Source of the DNA: Gp6-AA40 sp035571515
GTDB taxonomy: Bacteria; Acidobacteriota; Vicinamibacteria; Vicinamibacterales; UBA2999
NCBI GenBank assembly: GCA_035571515.1
Contig: DATNCQ010000214.1
Span: forward strand, 1 to 64,000
Length of the DNA stretch: 64,000 bases
Reading direction: 5' to 3'
This document shows, piece after piece, positions 32,990 through 41,062 of the stretch. The position numbers were made by a program, and so were the translations under genes. Numbering within the stretch: the stretch's first letter is position 1; every line of letters starts with the position of its first letter. The notes under the pieces were generated by a model. That model was not told the DNA's origin. It saw only the letters and a list, made by a program, of their open reading frames with translations, and did no database searches.

Positions 32990-34102
32990 TCACTGCGTCC
33001 CGGACGGAATCTCCAGCACGTCGTGCGAGGCGGTGGCGTACGGATGCTCGGTGCCCGCCATGTCCGGCGCGCCGCCGCCCTCCATCTTTCCGCTCACCAC
33101 GTGCAGCCTGTTGCCGATGAAGCCCATCGCGTTGCCGTGCACCGCGGTGGGCATCGAGGGAAGCACTTCCCACGTGTTGGACGCCGCATCGTACGCCTCG
33201 AGCGCGCGGAACGCCGCCGACATCTGCCGGTTCTGCAGCTCGCCGCCGCCGACGTAGATCTTGCCGTTGTAGGTGGCCGCGCCGCCGCCGCTGCGCGGCG
33301 TCGGCATGCGGTCCTTGATCGGACCCCACAGGTTGGTGGCCGGATCGTACTCCTCGACGATGTCCACGTTGGTCGTCGCGGGGATGTTGCCGGCGCCGAT
33401 GCGGCCGCCGATGACGTAGATCTTGCCGTTCACCACGCCCGCATATGCGTGGTTGCGCGCGGTCGGCATCGGGCTGCGCTCGGTCCACGTGTTGGTCGCG
33501 GGGTCGAACATCTGGTTGCGCCCGGTGACGCGCGTGCCCTTGCCGTTCTCGTACGGCTCGAGGCCGCCAATCACGTAGATCTTGCCGCCGACTTCTTCAG
33601 CCACCGGCGAGCACCGCTTGACCGTCAGCGGCGCCATCGCCTTGTAGGAATCGGCCACGGGGTCGAACTCCCACACGTTGGTGCTGCCGCCCTCGCCGGA
33701 GATGGCGCGCGTGCAGCCGCCGAAGATGTAGATCTTCCCGTTGTAGCCGGCCTGCGCCTGGTGATGCACCGCGACGGGGATGTTCTTCTTCTTCGTCCAC
33801 TTGTCCGGCCCGGCGTCGTACTCGTAGACGAGCGCGGGCGGACAGCTGAAACACGGTCCCTTGCTCACGCCTGGCGGCGGCGGCTGGACGCCGGGCGGCG
33901 TGAAGCCGAAGCCTCCGATCACGTAGAACTTCCCGTTGAGGACGGTGCCGTACAGCTCCTCTTCGGGCTCGGGGAACGGCGCGGCCTTCGACCAGCGCAT
34001 GCCGCGCGCGGGCGGGTTCTGCGCGTTCACCGTCCCGACGGCGATGGCGACGACACAGGCGGCGGCAAGCACCGCGAAGACACGTTTGATGACCAGGGAC
34101 AT
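32990..34102 (-). CDS. Secreted kelch-repeat beta-propeller
   Basis: 370 residues from ATG 34102; signal peptide ending GTVNAQ. Kelch blades: FYVIGGFG, IYIFGGCT, IYVIGGLE, IYVIGGRI, IYVGGGEL and LHVVSGKMEGGG. Inserts absent from paralogues: a Pro-rich loop with two Cys (VSKGPCFSCPPA). Shared blocks are VAVHHQAQAG, VKRCSPVAEE, ARNHAYAGVV, DIVEEYDPAT and PRSGGGAATY. The CFSC pair in an extended loop could bind metal or form a disulphide. It diverges from the kelch gene at 34302 across a 199-base control region. Confidence 0.9.
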   Translation of the reverse strand: MSLVIKRVFAVLAAACVVAIAVGTVNAQNPPARGMRWSKAAPFPEPEEELYGTVLNGKFYVIGGFGFTPPGVQPPPPGVSKGPCFSCPPALVYEYDAGPDKWTKKKNIPVAVHHQAQAGYNGKIYIFGGCTRAISGEGGSTNVWEFDPVADSYKAMAPLTVKRCSPVAEEVGGKIYVIGGLEPYENGKGTRVTGRNQMFDPATNTWTERSPMPTARNHAYAGVVNGKIYVIGGRIGAGNIPATTNVDIVEEYDPATNLWGPIKDRMPTPRSGGGAATYNGKIYVGGGELQNRQMSAAFRALEAYDAASNTWEVLPSMPTAVHGNAMGFIGNRLHVVSGKMEGGGAPDMAGTEHPYATASHDVLEIPSGTQ

Positions 34103-34133
34103 CGAGCGCTCCAGAAATGATGTTTGGGGCCGA

Positions 34134-34162
34134 AGTCTAGCGCCCGGCAGGGGTGAAGACAA
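34134..34162 (-). promoter_or_regulatory. Sigma-70-like promoter for the kelch gene at 32990
   Basis: Minus strand TTGTCT (34162-34157), 17 bases, TAGACT (34139-34134), 31 bases upstream of ATG 34102. The TAGA-T form of the -10 recurs at 49713 and 53862. Confidence 0.45.
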
Positions 34163-34301
34163 GCTAAAGCCGGGGCCCGTCGAAGCGGCGCCCGACCACC
34201 GACCCCGGTGGAATCCGGCTTCAGCCGGACATGCTATCGTTGCGCGCAATCCCTCGGAATTGCCGGGGATTAACGGCGGACACCGCCGAAGGAGCGTCAG
34301 C

Positions 34302-35387
34302 ATGACAGCGGCAACGCGGCGGACCGGCGCGGCTCTCGCCATCACCCTCGTGCTCGGCATCTGGACCCTCTCCGCGCAGCAGTCGCCGGGCCGCTGGGAC
34401 ACGGAGAAGTACGCGAAGCTGCCACAGCCGGCGGAGGAATACACGCCGGTGCAGATCAACGACAAGCTCTATCTCATTGGCGGCAACGCCGCGGTGCTCA
34501 CGCCCGGCGCGCGCGCCACGCACCCGGCCCGCGTCATGGTCTACGACCTCGCGAACAACACCTGGACGGAGAAGAAGAACACGCCGTTCTTCTCCGATCA
34601 CATGAGCGCGGCGACCGCCAACGGCAAGATTTACGTGTTCGGCGGCTCGGGTGCGATGACGCAGGAAGCGCCCAGCGCCACGCTCGACAACGCGTGGGAA
34701 TTCGACCCGGCTTCCGACAGCTGGAAAGCGCTCGCGAAGCTGAACTCGAAGCGCACGGCGGGCGCGGCGGTCGAACTCGGCGGAAAGATCTACTTCATCG
34801 GCGGCTCGGCGGATCTCACCGGGCCGGACGGCCGCACGCAGAACGGCGGGCTGGTCGTCGGCACCAACGAGGCGTACGACCCCGCGACCAATCGCTGGGA
34901 GACGCGCAAGCCGATGCCGACGCCGCGCAACCATCCGGCGATCGGCGTCGTCAACGGGCGGATCTACCTGATCGGCGGCCGCATCACCGCCAATAACATC
35001 GGCGGCTACACCGCCGCCAACGTGGACGTCGTCGAGGAGTACAACCCGGCGACCGATTCGTGGCGCGCGATGAACCGCATGCCGTCGCCGCGCAGCGGCC
35101 AGGGATGGACGACCTACCAGGGGAAGATCTACGTCGCGGGCGGCGAGCAGCACGATTACCACATCGAGGGTGTGCTGCGGGACGTCGAGGTGTTCGACCC
35201 GGCCGCGAACGACTGGTATCGGCTGCCGGCGCTGCCGACCGGGCGGCATGGCGTCAACGTGGCGGCGTTCAACGGCAAGCTGTTCGTGATCGGCGGTCAC
35301 ACGGTCTTCGCCGGCGGCGGCGGCCACGCGCTCGATTCGGCGCTGAACGAGGTGTTCGAATTCGCGGGTGCTGGACGTACTAACTAG
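34302..35387 (+). CDS. Secreted kelch-repeat beta-propeller
   Basis: 361 residues from ATG 34302 (GAAGGAGCG upstream). Signal peptide MTAATRRTGAALAITLVLGI up to LSAQ. Kelch blades: LYLIGGNA, IYVFGGSG, IYFIGGSA, IYLIGGRI, IYVAGGEQ and LFVIGGHT. Inter-blade motifs PTPRNHPAIGVV, VDVVEEYNPATDSW and PRSGQGWTTY are kept, but the HHQAQ loop is changed to SDHMSAAT. All six blades retain the GG doublet, so this is the most regular copy in the window. The only kelch gene on the plus strand here; its end overlaps the start of the VOC gene, suggesting co-expression. Confidence 0.9.
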   Translation: MTAATRRTGAALAITLVLGIWTLSAQQSPGRWDTEKYAKLPQPAEEYTPVQINDKLYLIGGNAAVLTPGARATHPARVMVYDLANNTWTEKKNTPFFSDHMSAATANGKIYVFGGSGAMTQEAPSATLDNAWEFDPASDSWKALAKLNSKRTAGAAVELGGKIYFIGGSADLTGPDGRTQNGGLVVGTNEAYDPATNRWETRKPMPTPRNHPAIGVVNGRIYLIGGRITANNIGGYTAANVDVVEEYNPATDSWRAMNRMPSPRSGQGWTTYQGKIYVAGGEQHDYHIEGVLRDVEVFDPAANDWYRLPALPTGRHGVNVAAFNGKLFVIGGHTVFAGGGGHALDSALNEVFEFAGAGRTN

Positions 35388-36339
35388 CAACTTTCACGGG
35401 CATCACGTGCCGCGGAGACACAGAGTCACGGAGATTCTTTTTGTTGTTCTCTGTGTCTCCGTGTCTCTGTGGCCCGTGACTGCATACGCGCAGTACGAGG
35501 CGCCGCCGTTCGACTCGATCCATCTTGCCGTTCCTGAAATCTCGCAGGCGCGCGACTGGTACCTGCGGAACATCGGTGGCAACGCCGGCGAAACCGCCGA
35601 CCGCGTCGCCTTCGGCAGGTGGAGCGGCGATCACCCGCTTCCGCTCCAGCTGATCTTCGACATCTCCTCCAGCGCCAAGCCGACCGCCGGCAGCGTCGTC
35701 GACAGCATCGGCTTCTCGTATCTCGACCTCGACGCGAAGGTGAGGGACCTGCAGGCGGCGGGCGTGAAGATCCTGTCGCCGCCGGAAAAGATCGGCGCCG
35801 ATTGGAAACACGCCTTCGCCGAGGATCCCTGGGGAACGCGGCTCGAGCTCGTCGAGGATCCCGACAACCTCGGCCTTCATCACGTGAACCTGCGCGTCAG
35901 GGATCCCAACGCGAGCCTCGCCTGGTACGTGCGGGCGTTCGGCGGCGATCGCGCGTCGGTCTACGGCCGCGAAGGGATCCGCTACCGCGACCTCGGCCTC
36001 TTCTACGTGTTCGCGACGAAGGACGACACCACGACCCCGAGCGAAGGCCATTCGATCGATCGCCTGGCGTGGGGACCGCTCGACCTGGACAAGGTCGTCA
36101 ACGACCTGAAGACGCTCGGCGTGAAGTTCTCGTCCGACACGAACCCGCGCGGTTACCCCGCCTGCAACTTCGTCAACGCGCCCGCTGACGAAGGGAGTCC
36201 CTCGACTACGCGCGAGACAGGCATCCGCCGGCTGTTCTGTACCCAGCCCGATCAACTGCCGCACCGCATCGTCTATCTCGAAGCGCCGGACGGCGTGAAG
36301 GTCGAGTTAGTGCAGCATCTGGAGGCAGGGGGACATTAG
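35368..36339 (+). CDS. Secreted two-domain VOC protein
   Basis: Up to 323 residues from GTG 35368; GTG 35407 gives a more compact signal peptide (VPRRHRVTEILFVVLCVSVS..) with cleavage after TAYA. I keep the longer form but favour the shorter biologically. Two VOC domains: one at about 50-165 (DSIHLAVPEISQARDWYLR.. to WGTRLELVED) and one at about 170-320 (LHHVNLRVRDPNASLAWYV.. to APDGVKVELVQHLE). Metal-ligand positions His and Glu are present in both halves. The signal peptide is encoded by a dispersed inverted repeat shared with the TolC gene. It overlaps the upstream kelch gene by 20 bases. Reaction unknown. Confidence 0.85.
   Translation: MLDVLTSNFHGHHVPRRHRVTEILFVVLCVSVSLWPVTAYAQYEAPPFDSIHLAVPEISQARDWYLRNIGGNAGETADRVAFGRWSGDHPLPLQLIFDISSSAKPTAGSVVDSIGFSYLDLDAKVRDLQAAGVKILSPPEKIGADWKHAFAEDPWGTRLELVEDPDNLGLHHVNLRVRDPNASLAWYVRAFGGDRASVYGREGIRYRDLGLFYVFATKDDTTTPSEGHSIDRLAWGPLDLDKVVNDLKTLGVKFSSDTNPRGYPACNFVNAPADEGSPSTTRETGIRRLFCTQPDQLPHRIVYLEAPDGVKVELVQHLEAGGH
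35394..35479. repeat. Dispersed inverted repeat (GAGACACAGAG...CTCTGTGTCTCCGTG) encoding a signal peptide
   Basis: Begins TCACGGGCATCACGTGCC and ends GGCCCGTGA. Arms GGAGACACAGAGTCACGGAGA and TCTCTGTGTCTCCGTGTCTC are near-complementary around CTTTTTGTTG. Same ends and arms as 821-943. The right arm is read as FVVLCVSVSLWPV. Confidence 0.8.
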
Positions 36340-36342
36340 GTT

Positions 36343-36440
36343 CGGCGGGTCCGCTCGCGCTGGCACCAGTCGCTTCGCGGAACCGCCCTACTCGCCGAGG
36401 CCGTACGTGGGGCGGGTCCCGCGGAGCGGTGAACGCCACG
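36343..36440. repeat. Dispersed GGCGGGTCC-type repeat between convergent genes
   Basis: Contains GGCGGGTCCGC at 36344, a CGCTTCGCGGAACCGCC inverted partner, and GTACGTGGGGCGGGTCCCGC at 36403-36422. It fills most of the 122-base gap between a VOC gene and a kelch gene that converge, starting 4 bases after the VOC stop codon. Confidence 0.7.
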
Positions 36441-36461
36441 CGAAAGCGGACCAGCCGCCTC

Positions 36462-37577
36462 TTATCTCAACTCCAGCGCATCGTGCTGCGCGGTGTTCAG
36501 CGGCTCGCCGCCGCCGAACGCGGCGGTGATGTGGCCGCCGACGACGTGCATGCGGTTGCCGATGATGCCGCCGGCCAGGCCGTAGCGCGCGAGCGGCATG
36601 TTGCCGATCGCCTGCCAGCTGTTGCTCGCCGGGTCGTAGGCCTCGAACGCGCGTGAGACGGAGTTGTTCAGCGCCGTGATGCTCTCGCCGCCGGCGACAT
36701 AAATGCGGTTGTTGAAGACAGCCGCGACGCCTTCGTCACGCGGCGTGGGCATCCGGTCCTTGAGGAAGCCCCACTTGTCGGTCGCCGGGTCGTACTCCTC
36801 GACGACGTCGGTGACGCTGCCGGTCGTGGCAAACGCCGACGCGACGCGGCCGCCGATCAGATAGATCTTCCCGTTCACCACCCCCGCGAACATCGAGTTG
36901 CGCGGCGTCGGCAGGATTTGCTTCGCCGCCCAGCTGTTGGTGGCCGGGTCGTAGACCTCGTTGGCATCGAGGACGCGATGCGGCTGGTTCGGCTCGAGCG
37001 ACTGCCCGTCCCTGTTCCTGTAGTTGGTCGCGCCGCCCATCACGTAGATCTTTCCGCCCGCCGCCACGGCCACCGCGGCGAGCCTGCTCGTCGGCATCGC
37101 GGCCAGCGCCTTCCAGGCATCGGCTGCAGGGTCGTATTCCCACGCGTTGTTCGCCGGGACGTAGCTGCCGCCGCCCGCCTGCTTCTGCACGCCGCCGCCG
37201 AACACGTAGATCTTGCCGCCGGTCTCCGCCACCGCGACGTGATGCGCGGCGAGCGGCATGTTCTTCTTCTTCGTCCACTTGTCACCGGCCGGGTCGTATT
37301 CCCACACCGCGCCGGGGGGCGTGGCAGTCAGGCCGACGGGATTGCCGCCGAACAGATAGAGCTTGCCGCTGGCGACGACGCCGTTGCGCTCCTCGTTGGG
37401 CTCTGGAATCGGCGCAAGCCGGACCCATCGCTGACCCGGAGGCTGACCGGGCGCTATCCCTTGAATCTGACCGCCTGTCCCGAGCGGAGTCGAGGGGTCG
37501 CCGCCGCGCCCGCCGCGGCCCTGAGCCGCAAGGGCGACGGACGACAGCAGGAGCACCGGAATAATCAATCGCTTCAT
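36462..37577 (-). CDS. Secreted kelch-repeat beta-propeller
   Basis: 371 residues from ATG 37577, which overlaps the upstream kelch stop (ATGA). Signal peptide MKRLIIPVLLLSSVALAAQ, Gly/Pro-rich linker (residues 20-50), then blades LYLFGGNP, IYVFGGGV, IYVMGGAT, IYLIGGRV, IYVAGGES and MHVVGGHI. Conserved joints are LAAHHVAVAE, PTSRLAAVAV, PTPRNSMFAGVV, DVVEEYDPATDKW and PTPRDEGVAAVF. The His-rich joint is present but RNHA reads RNSM, so not all His are obligatory. It is the last gene of the minus-strand run that starts with the membrane proteins at 47186. Confidence 0.9.
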   Translation of the reverse strand: MKRLIIPVLLLSSVALAAQGRGGRGGDPSTPLGTGGQIQGIAPGQPPGQRWVRLAPIPEPNEERNGVVASGKLYLFGGNPVGLTATPPGAVWEYDPAGDKWTKKKNMPLAAHHVAVAETGGKIYVFGGGVQKQAGGGSYVPANNAWEYDPAADAWKALAAMPTSRLAAVAVAAGGKIYVMGGATNYRNRDGQSLEPNQPHRVLDANEVYDPATNSWAAKQILPTPRNSMFAGVVNGKIYLIGGRVASAFATTGSVTDVVEEYDPATDKWGFLKDRMPTPRDEGVAAVFNNRIYVAGGESITALNNSVSRAFEAYDPASNSWQAIGNMPLARYGLAGGIIGNRMHVVGGHITAAFGGGEPLNTAQHDALELR

Positions 37578-38638
37578 CGCGTTCCCCCCGGCGCAGGCTT
37601 GCCGATCACGAAACCCTCGACTGCCGGCGACCCGCCGGGACCGCCGCCGCCCGTGCCGCTCTGGAGCTGGCCGGTCGCGGTGTAGAAGACGCCGTTGATG
37701 ATGCCGCCGGCAAAGCCGTGGCGCGCGACGCTCATCGGCGGCAACTCGTACCAGAGATTGCGCGCCGGGTCGTAGGCTTCGGCGTTGCGGAACACGCCGA
37801 CCATGTCGCGATTGAGGTATTCGCCGCCCGACATGTAAATCAGCTTGCCGTCGCTGGCAAACGCCATCCCGCTGCGCGGATACGGCATCCGCGCGCGCAC
37901 GCGCCACGTGTCGGTGGCCGGGTCGTATTCCTCGACCGCATCGGTGCTGCTCGCGCCGACGAACGACGAGCCGATGCGGCCGCCCATCACGTAGATCTTG
38001 CCGTTGACGACGCCGCCGGCGAGGTGGTTGCGCGGCACCAGCATCGGCGCCTTCGTCTCCCACGTGCCGCTGGCGGGATCGAAGACCTCGACGGTGTTGA
38101 CCGTGCGGTGCGCGACGTTCGCGCTGATCGACACGTCGTCGGTCTGCAGCGGGTGATAGCCGGCGCCGCCGATCACCCAGATCCGGTTGTTCAGCACCAG
38201 CGCGATGCCGCCGCCGCGCTTGGTCGGCATCGGCCCGAGCTCGCGCCACGCATTGGTGGCCGGCGTGTATTCCCACACGCGATTGGTCGGATACCAGTTG
38301 TCGCTGGTCGGCGAGATCTTCACGCCGCCGCCGAAGACGTACATCTTGTCCCTGAAGCCGGTCATCGCCTGGTGGTGCACCGGCATCGGGATGTCGGTCT
38401 TCTTCGTCCACTTGTCGGCGGCGGGGTCGTACTCGTTGAGCCAGCCGGCGAGGCCGCCCGGTGCGTTCGCGCCGTACGCGCCGAGGATGTACAGCTTGCC
38501 GTTGATCACCGCGCTGCCGACTTCCTGCGTCGGCTGCGGGTAGGGCGCGTAGTTCTGCCAGTGCCCTTCCGGATACTGCGCTGACGCCGTGGACGCCGCC
38601 GCGACGATCGCCAGCGCGCAAATGAGCGTGGATTTCAT
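37574..38638 (-). CDS. Secreted kelch-repeat beta-propeller
   Basis: 354 residues; signal peptide MKSTLICALAIVAAASTASAQ. Blades: LYILGAYG, MYVFGGGV, IWVIGGAG, IYVMGGRI, IYMSGGEY and a last FYTATGQLQSGTGGGG in which the kelch GG is lost. Joints are MPVHHQAMTGF, PTKRGGGIALV, VPRNHLAGGVV, DAVEEYDPATDTW and ARHGFAGGII. Coupled to the kelch gene downstream (ATGA overlap) and 10 bases after the metallo-beta-lactamase gene, which places the pair in one transcript with the beta-domain genes. Confidence 0.9.
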   Translation of the reverse strand: MKSTLICALAIVAAASTASAQYPEGHWQNYAPYPQPTQEVGSAVINGKLYILGAYGANAPGGLAGWLNEYDPAADKWTKKTDIPMPVHHQAMTGFRDKMYVFGGGVKISPTSDNWYPTNRVWEYTPATNAWRELGPMPTKRGGGIALVLNNRIWVIGGAGYHPLQTDDVSISANVAHRTVNTVEVFDPASGTWETKAPMLVPRNHLAGGVVNGKIYVMGGRIGSSFVGASSTDAVEEYDPATDTWRVRARMPYPRSGMAFASDGKLIYMSGGEYLNRDMVGVFRNAEAYDPARNLWYELPPMSVARHGFAGGIINGVFYTATGQLQSGTGGGGPGGSPAVEGFVIGKPAPGGTR

Positions 38639-38648
38639 GTGATGTCCC

Positions 38649-40124
38649 CTAGCGAGTTTCCGTAATCGGTCGCGGCGCGGGCGCCTGCACCTTCCCCTGC
38701 ACCAGGTTCGCGAACTGGCTGAACGGCACCACCGCCCGGCCGTGCGACGGCGCGAGCCGCTCGACGTCGAGCTTCAGCTCCTTCAGCCGTGTATCGAGCG
38801 CCGCGTAGTACGGGCTGACGAGACCAGGCGGCGGATCGTTGGGCCGCGGCATGCCGAAGTCGTTGAAGATGTCGGTGATCATCAACAGCTTCTCCTTCGG
38901 CAGGTACGACATCAGCAGGTTGTTCGCGTGGCCGTTGTTGACGTGATAGACCTCCAGCGACCTCGTGCCGTCGGTGATCACGTATTTCCCCTTGTCCTTG
39001 ACGTAGACGAACGCCGCCTTCTTTGGCGTCTTCGTCAGCGTGTCGGGTTCGAGGGTGTGCGGCGCCTTCAGTACGACCTCGTCGTAGAACTTCCGGTTCA
39101 TCTCGTGCGTGACGATCGTGGAGCCTTCGGCGACAAACGCGCGCAGCCCCGCGGAGTGATCCGAATGATGATGCGAGTTGACGTGGTATCTGATCGGCTT
39201 GCCGGGGACGAGCCGGTGCGCCTCGGCGATGTTGGCGAGCGCGCGTCCTTCGGTCACGGAGGATTCGACGAGGACGAGGAAGTCGTTGAACTCGACGAGC
39301 TGGCTGTTGGGGTCCGGGGTGCCGGCGAGATACCAGACGCCGTCAGCAACCTTCGTCGATTCGACGCGCGCCTCTTGCGGCCCTCCCGCCGGCGCCTGCA
39401 GGTTGACCGCGGCGTTCGGCTCGACGGTGGCGACGTTCAGTTCGAGCATCGGGTAGATCCACTGCTGCTGGACGATGCGCGCCGGGAACTTCACGCCGCT
39501 GAAATCGCGGTAGTCGCTGAACGTCGTCTCGATCGACATGTCGCCGAGCGTCGGCTGCGGCGTCCAGGTCTCGATCTTCTCGATCAGGTGCTGCGCGTTG
39601 ACGTAGCCGTTCACCGTGTACTTGCCGGACGCGATGAACGAGATCATCGTCATCGGCTTGCCGCCGACCCGCGCCGGCGACACGGTGGGCCTCGACGCAA
39701 GCGCGGCGCGCACGAACCCCTGCGGCGTCAGCGCGACCGCGCCCCCGCCCCAGGCGGAGTTCTCGCCGGTGACCGCGGCGCCCGTCGTGTCGGTGTACAG
39801 CGGCTGCTGCCCGCCGCCGCTCGGCGGGTTCTCGAACTGCGCGCGCGTCGTCTCCTCGCGCGAGACGCCCTTCTCGAAGTCGATCGCGCGCGTGTACTTC
39901 GCGTAGAACTTCGGATACCGCACGTCGGGACGCGGGTTCTGCAGGAAGGCGTAGGCGAAGCCGGTCCCCGAGTAGCGGATCGACTTCAGGCTCGACGCGC
40001 CGAGCGCCTGGTCGACCTCGCGGAGCACGCCCGTCGCATCCTGCCCCGCGACGCGTCCCTCGGGGCCAAAGGCGATGACGGCGGCGAGACACAACACCAC
40101 GCTCGCCGCGACAAACGTCTTCAT
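38649..40124 (-). CDS. Secreted metallo-beta-lactamase-fold hydrolase with N-terminal SDYR-type beta-domain
   Basis: 491 residues; signal peptide MKTFVAASVVLCLAAVIAFG. Residues about 30-245 form a beta-rich domain like lipoprotein-sorting folds, with HLIEKIETWTPQPTLGDM and FSDYRDFSGVKFPARI, the signature also seen in the two cytochrome fusions. Residues about 255-480 are a metallo-beta-lactamase domain with His318-x-His320-x-Asp322-His323 (NSHHHSDHSAG), His340 (TIVTHEMNR), a late Asp (MITDIFNDFG) and the terminal His in LAPSHGRAV, so the two-metal site looks intact. The substrate is unknown; lactones, esters and thioesters are all possible in this superfamily. Confidence 0.9.
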   Translation of the reverse strand: MKTFVAASVVLCLAAVIAFGPEGRVAGQDATGVLREVDQALGASSLKSIRYSGTGFAYAFLQNPRPDVRYPKFYAKYTRAIDFEKGVSREETTRAQFENPPSGGGQQPLYTDTTGAAVTGENSAWGGGAVALTPQGFVRAALASRPTVSPARVGGKPMTMISFIASGKYTVNGYVNAQHLIEKIETWTPQPTLGDMSIETTFSDYRDFSGVKFPARIVQQQWIYPMLELNVATVEPNAAVNLQAPAGGPQEARVESTKVADGVWYLAGTPDPNSQLVEFNDFLVLVESSVTEGRALANIAEAHRLVPGKPIRYHVNSHHHSDHSAGLRAFVAEGSTIVTHEMNRKFYDEVVLKAPHTLEPDTLTKTPKKAAFVYVKDKGKYVITDGTRSLEVYHVNNGHANNLLMSYLPKEKLLMITDIFNDFGMPRPNDPPPGLVSPYYAALDTRLKELKLDVERLAPSHGRAVVPFSQFANLVQGKVQAPAPRPITETR

Positions 40125-40165
40125 GGAAACCTCATGGCTGGAGATGGACGGATCCTAGCGTACGG

Positions 40166-40187
40166 AAGGGATCCCTGATCCCTGCCG
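40166..40187 (-). repeat. GGGATC-type short repeat near a stop codon
   Basis: Minus strand GGCAGGGATCAGGGATCCC, 7-base GGGATCA/GGGATCC units, beginning 4-7 bases after the TAG at 40191. Confidence 0.5.
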
Positions 40188-40190
40188 GTG

Positions 40191-41027
40191 CTAATTCGAC
40201 TGTGGGGACGCCTTCTTCACGCTCGGCGGCACCGGCATGACGACGTAGAGATTGCCGGTTTCTGTTTCGGTCGTCGTCAGGTCGCGGACCGTGACGCCGC
40301 CGCGCTTCTCGACGATCCTGCCCGCGTAGAGGGCGTCGATCTTGTTCAGCGGGTTGTTGTAGTCGGCGTAGTTGGCGTAGGTGAACTCGGTCACGGTATT
40401 GCCGTCCTTCACCTCGATGCGCTCCGCCATGTTCTTCGCGTCGAGCGTCGCGGTCGCCACCGCGCCCGGCACGCCGGGAATGGGATACGTCACGGTGATC
40501 TTCCCCGCCGCTTCCGCGACCGTCGTCTTGTCGCCGCCGGCGTTGGCGGCCTTGACCGCGCCCTGCGGCCCCGACCAGAGACGAATCAGCCGCTCGCGCA
40601 GCGCGGCCGGCTTCGGCGTAGCCTTCCCTTTGCCCGGTACCAGCTCCGCGCCGACGATGTCTTCGTCCCACGCGTAGGTGCCGCTCACCACCTCGATGTT
40701 CTTGACTTCCTGGCCGCTGGCCAGCCGACACGCGTACTGCACGCGCTGACCGGCGTTCGGGTAGTTCGTGCTGACGCGGTAGCTCGATAACGTGCACGCC
40801 TGCCCGTTGACCTGCAGCGTGCCGGTCGCCTTCTGCTCGAGCGAGATCACCGCCTCGATCTCCTGCGGCCCGCGGAGCATGCCCATGTACCAGGCCCAGT
40901 TGAAGAGCACGCCCCGCTTGTCCTTCGCGTTGGGCGCCGGCGTGTAGCGCGCCGCGGGCGCCTGTTGCGCGGCAAGGCCGGCGACACCAATGCCCGCGAT
41001 CGCGATCGTGATCAGAATAGTTTTCAT
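40191..41027 (-). CDS. Secreted beta-domain protein of unknown function (related to 60056 product)
   Basis: 278 residues from ATG 41027; signal peptide MKTILITIAIAGIGVAGLAAQ. No named family recognised. The segment SGQEVKNIEVVSGTYAWDE aligns with SGQPLNEIRVFADQYAWNE in the protein at 60056, with similar spacing to an upstream beta-sheet. Later, FTYANYADYNNPLN occupies the place of the SDYR signature. Two Cys (GQACTLSS, QYACRLAS) probably form a disulphide. It is co-directional with the metallo-beta-lactamase fusion downstream (66-base gap) and a DLSG gene upstream. I regard it as a divergent stand-alone form of the beta-domain; this is inference from short aligned blocks. Confidence 0.75.
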   Translation of the reverse strand: MKTILITIAIAGIGVAGLAAQQAPAARYTPAPNAKDKRGVLFNWAWYMGMLRGPQEIEAVISLEQKATGTLQVNGQACTLSSYRVSTNYPNAGQRVQYACRLASGQEVKNIEVVSGTYAWDEDIVGAELVPGKGKATPKPAALRERLIRLWSGPQGAVKAANAGGDKTTVAEAAGKITVTYPIPGVPGAVATATLDAKNMAERIEVKDGNTVTEFTYANYADYNNPLNKIDALYAGRIVEKRGGVTVRDLTTTETETGNLYVVMPVPPSVKKASPQSN

Positions 41028-41040
41028 GTCAGGTTCCAGA

Positions 41041-41060
41041 TCGGATCCCGGATCCCGGCC
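41041..41060 (-). repeat. GGGATCC 7-base repeat near a stop codon
   Basis: Minus strand GGCCGGGATCCGGGATCCGA immediately after CACTAGTC, where TAG is the stop codon of the DLSG gene at 41063. Same word as in the adaptor gene at 2396-2462. Confidence 0.65.
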
Positions 41061-41062
41061 GA

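Noticed and set aside
24134..38638. Galactose oxidases among the kelch proteins
   Set aside because: No Tyr-Cys/His copper radical site or C-terminal Ig domain is visible and the proteins are much shorter than galactose oxidase.
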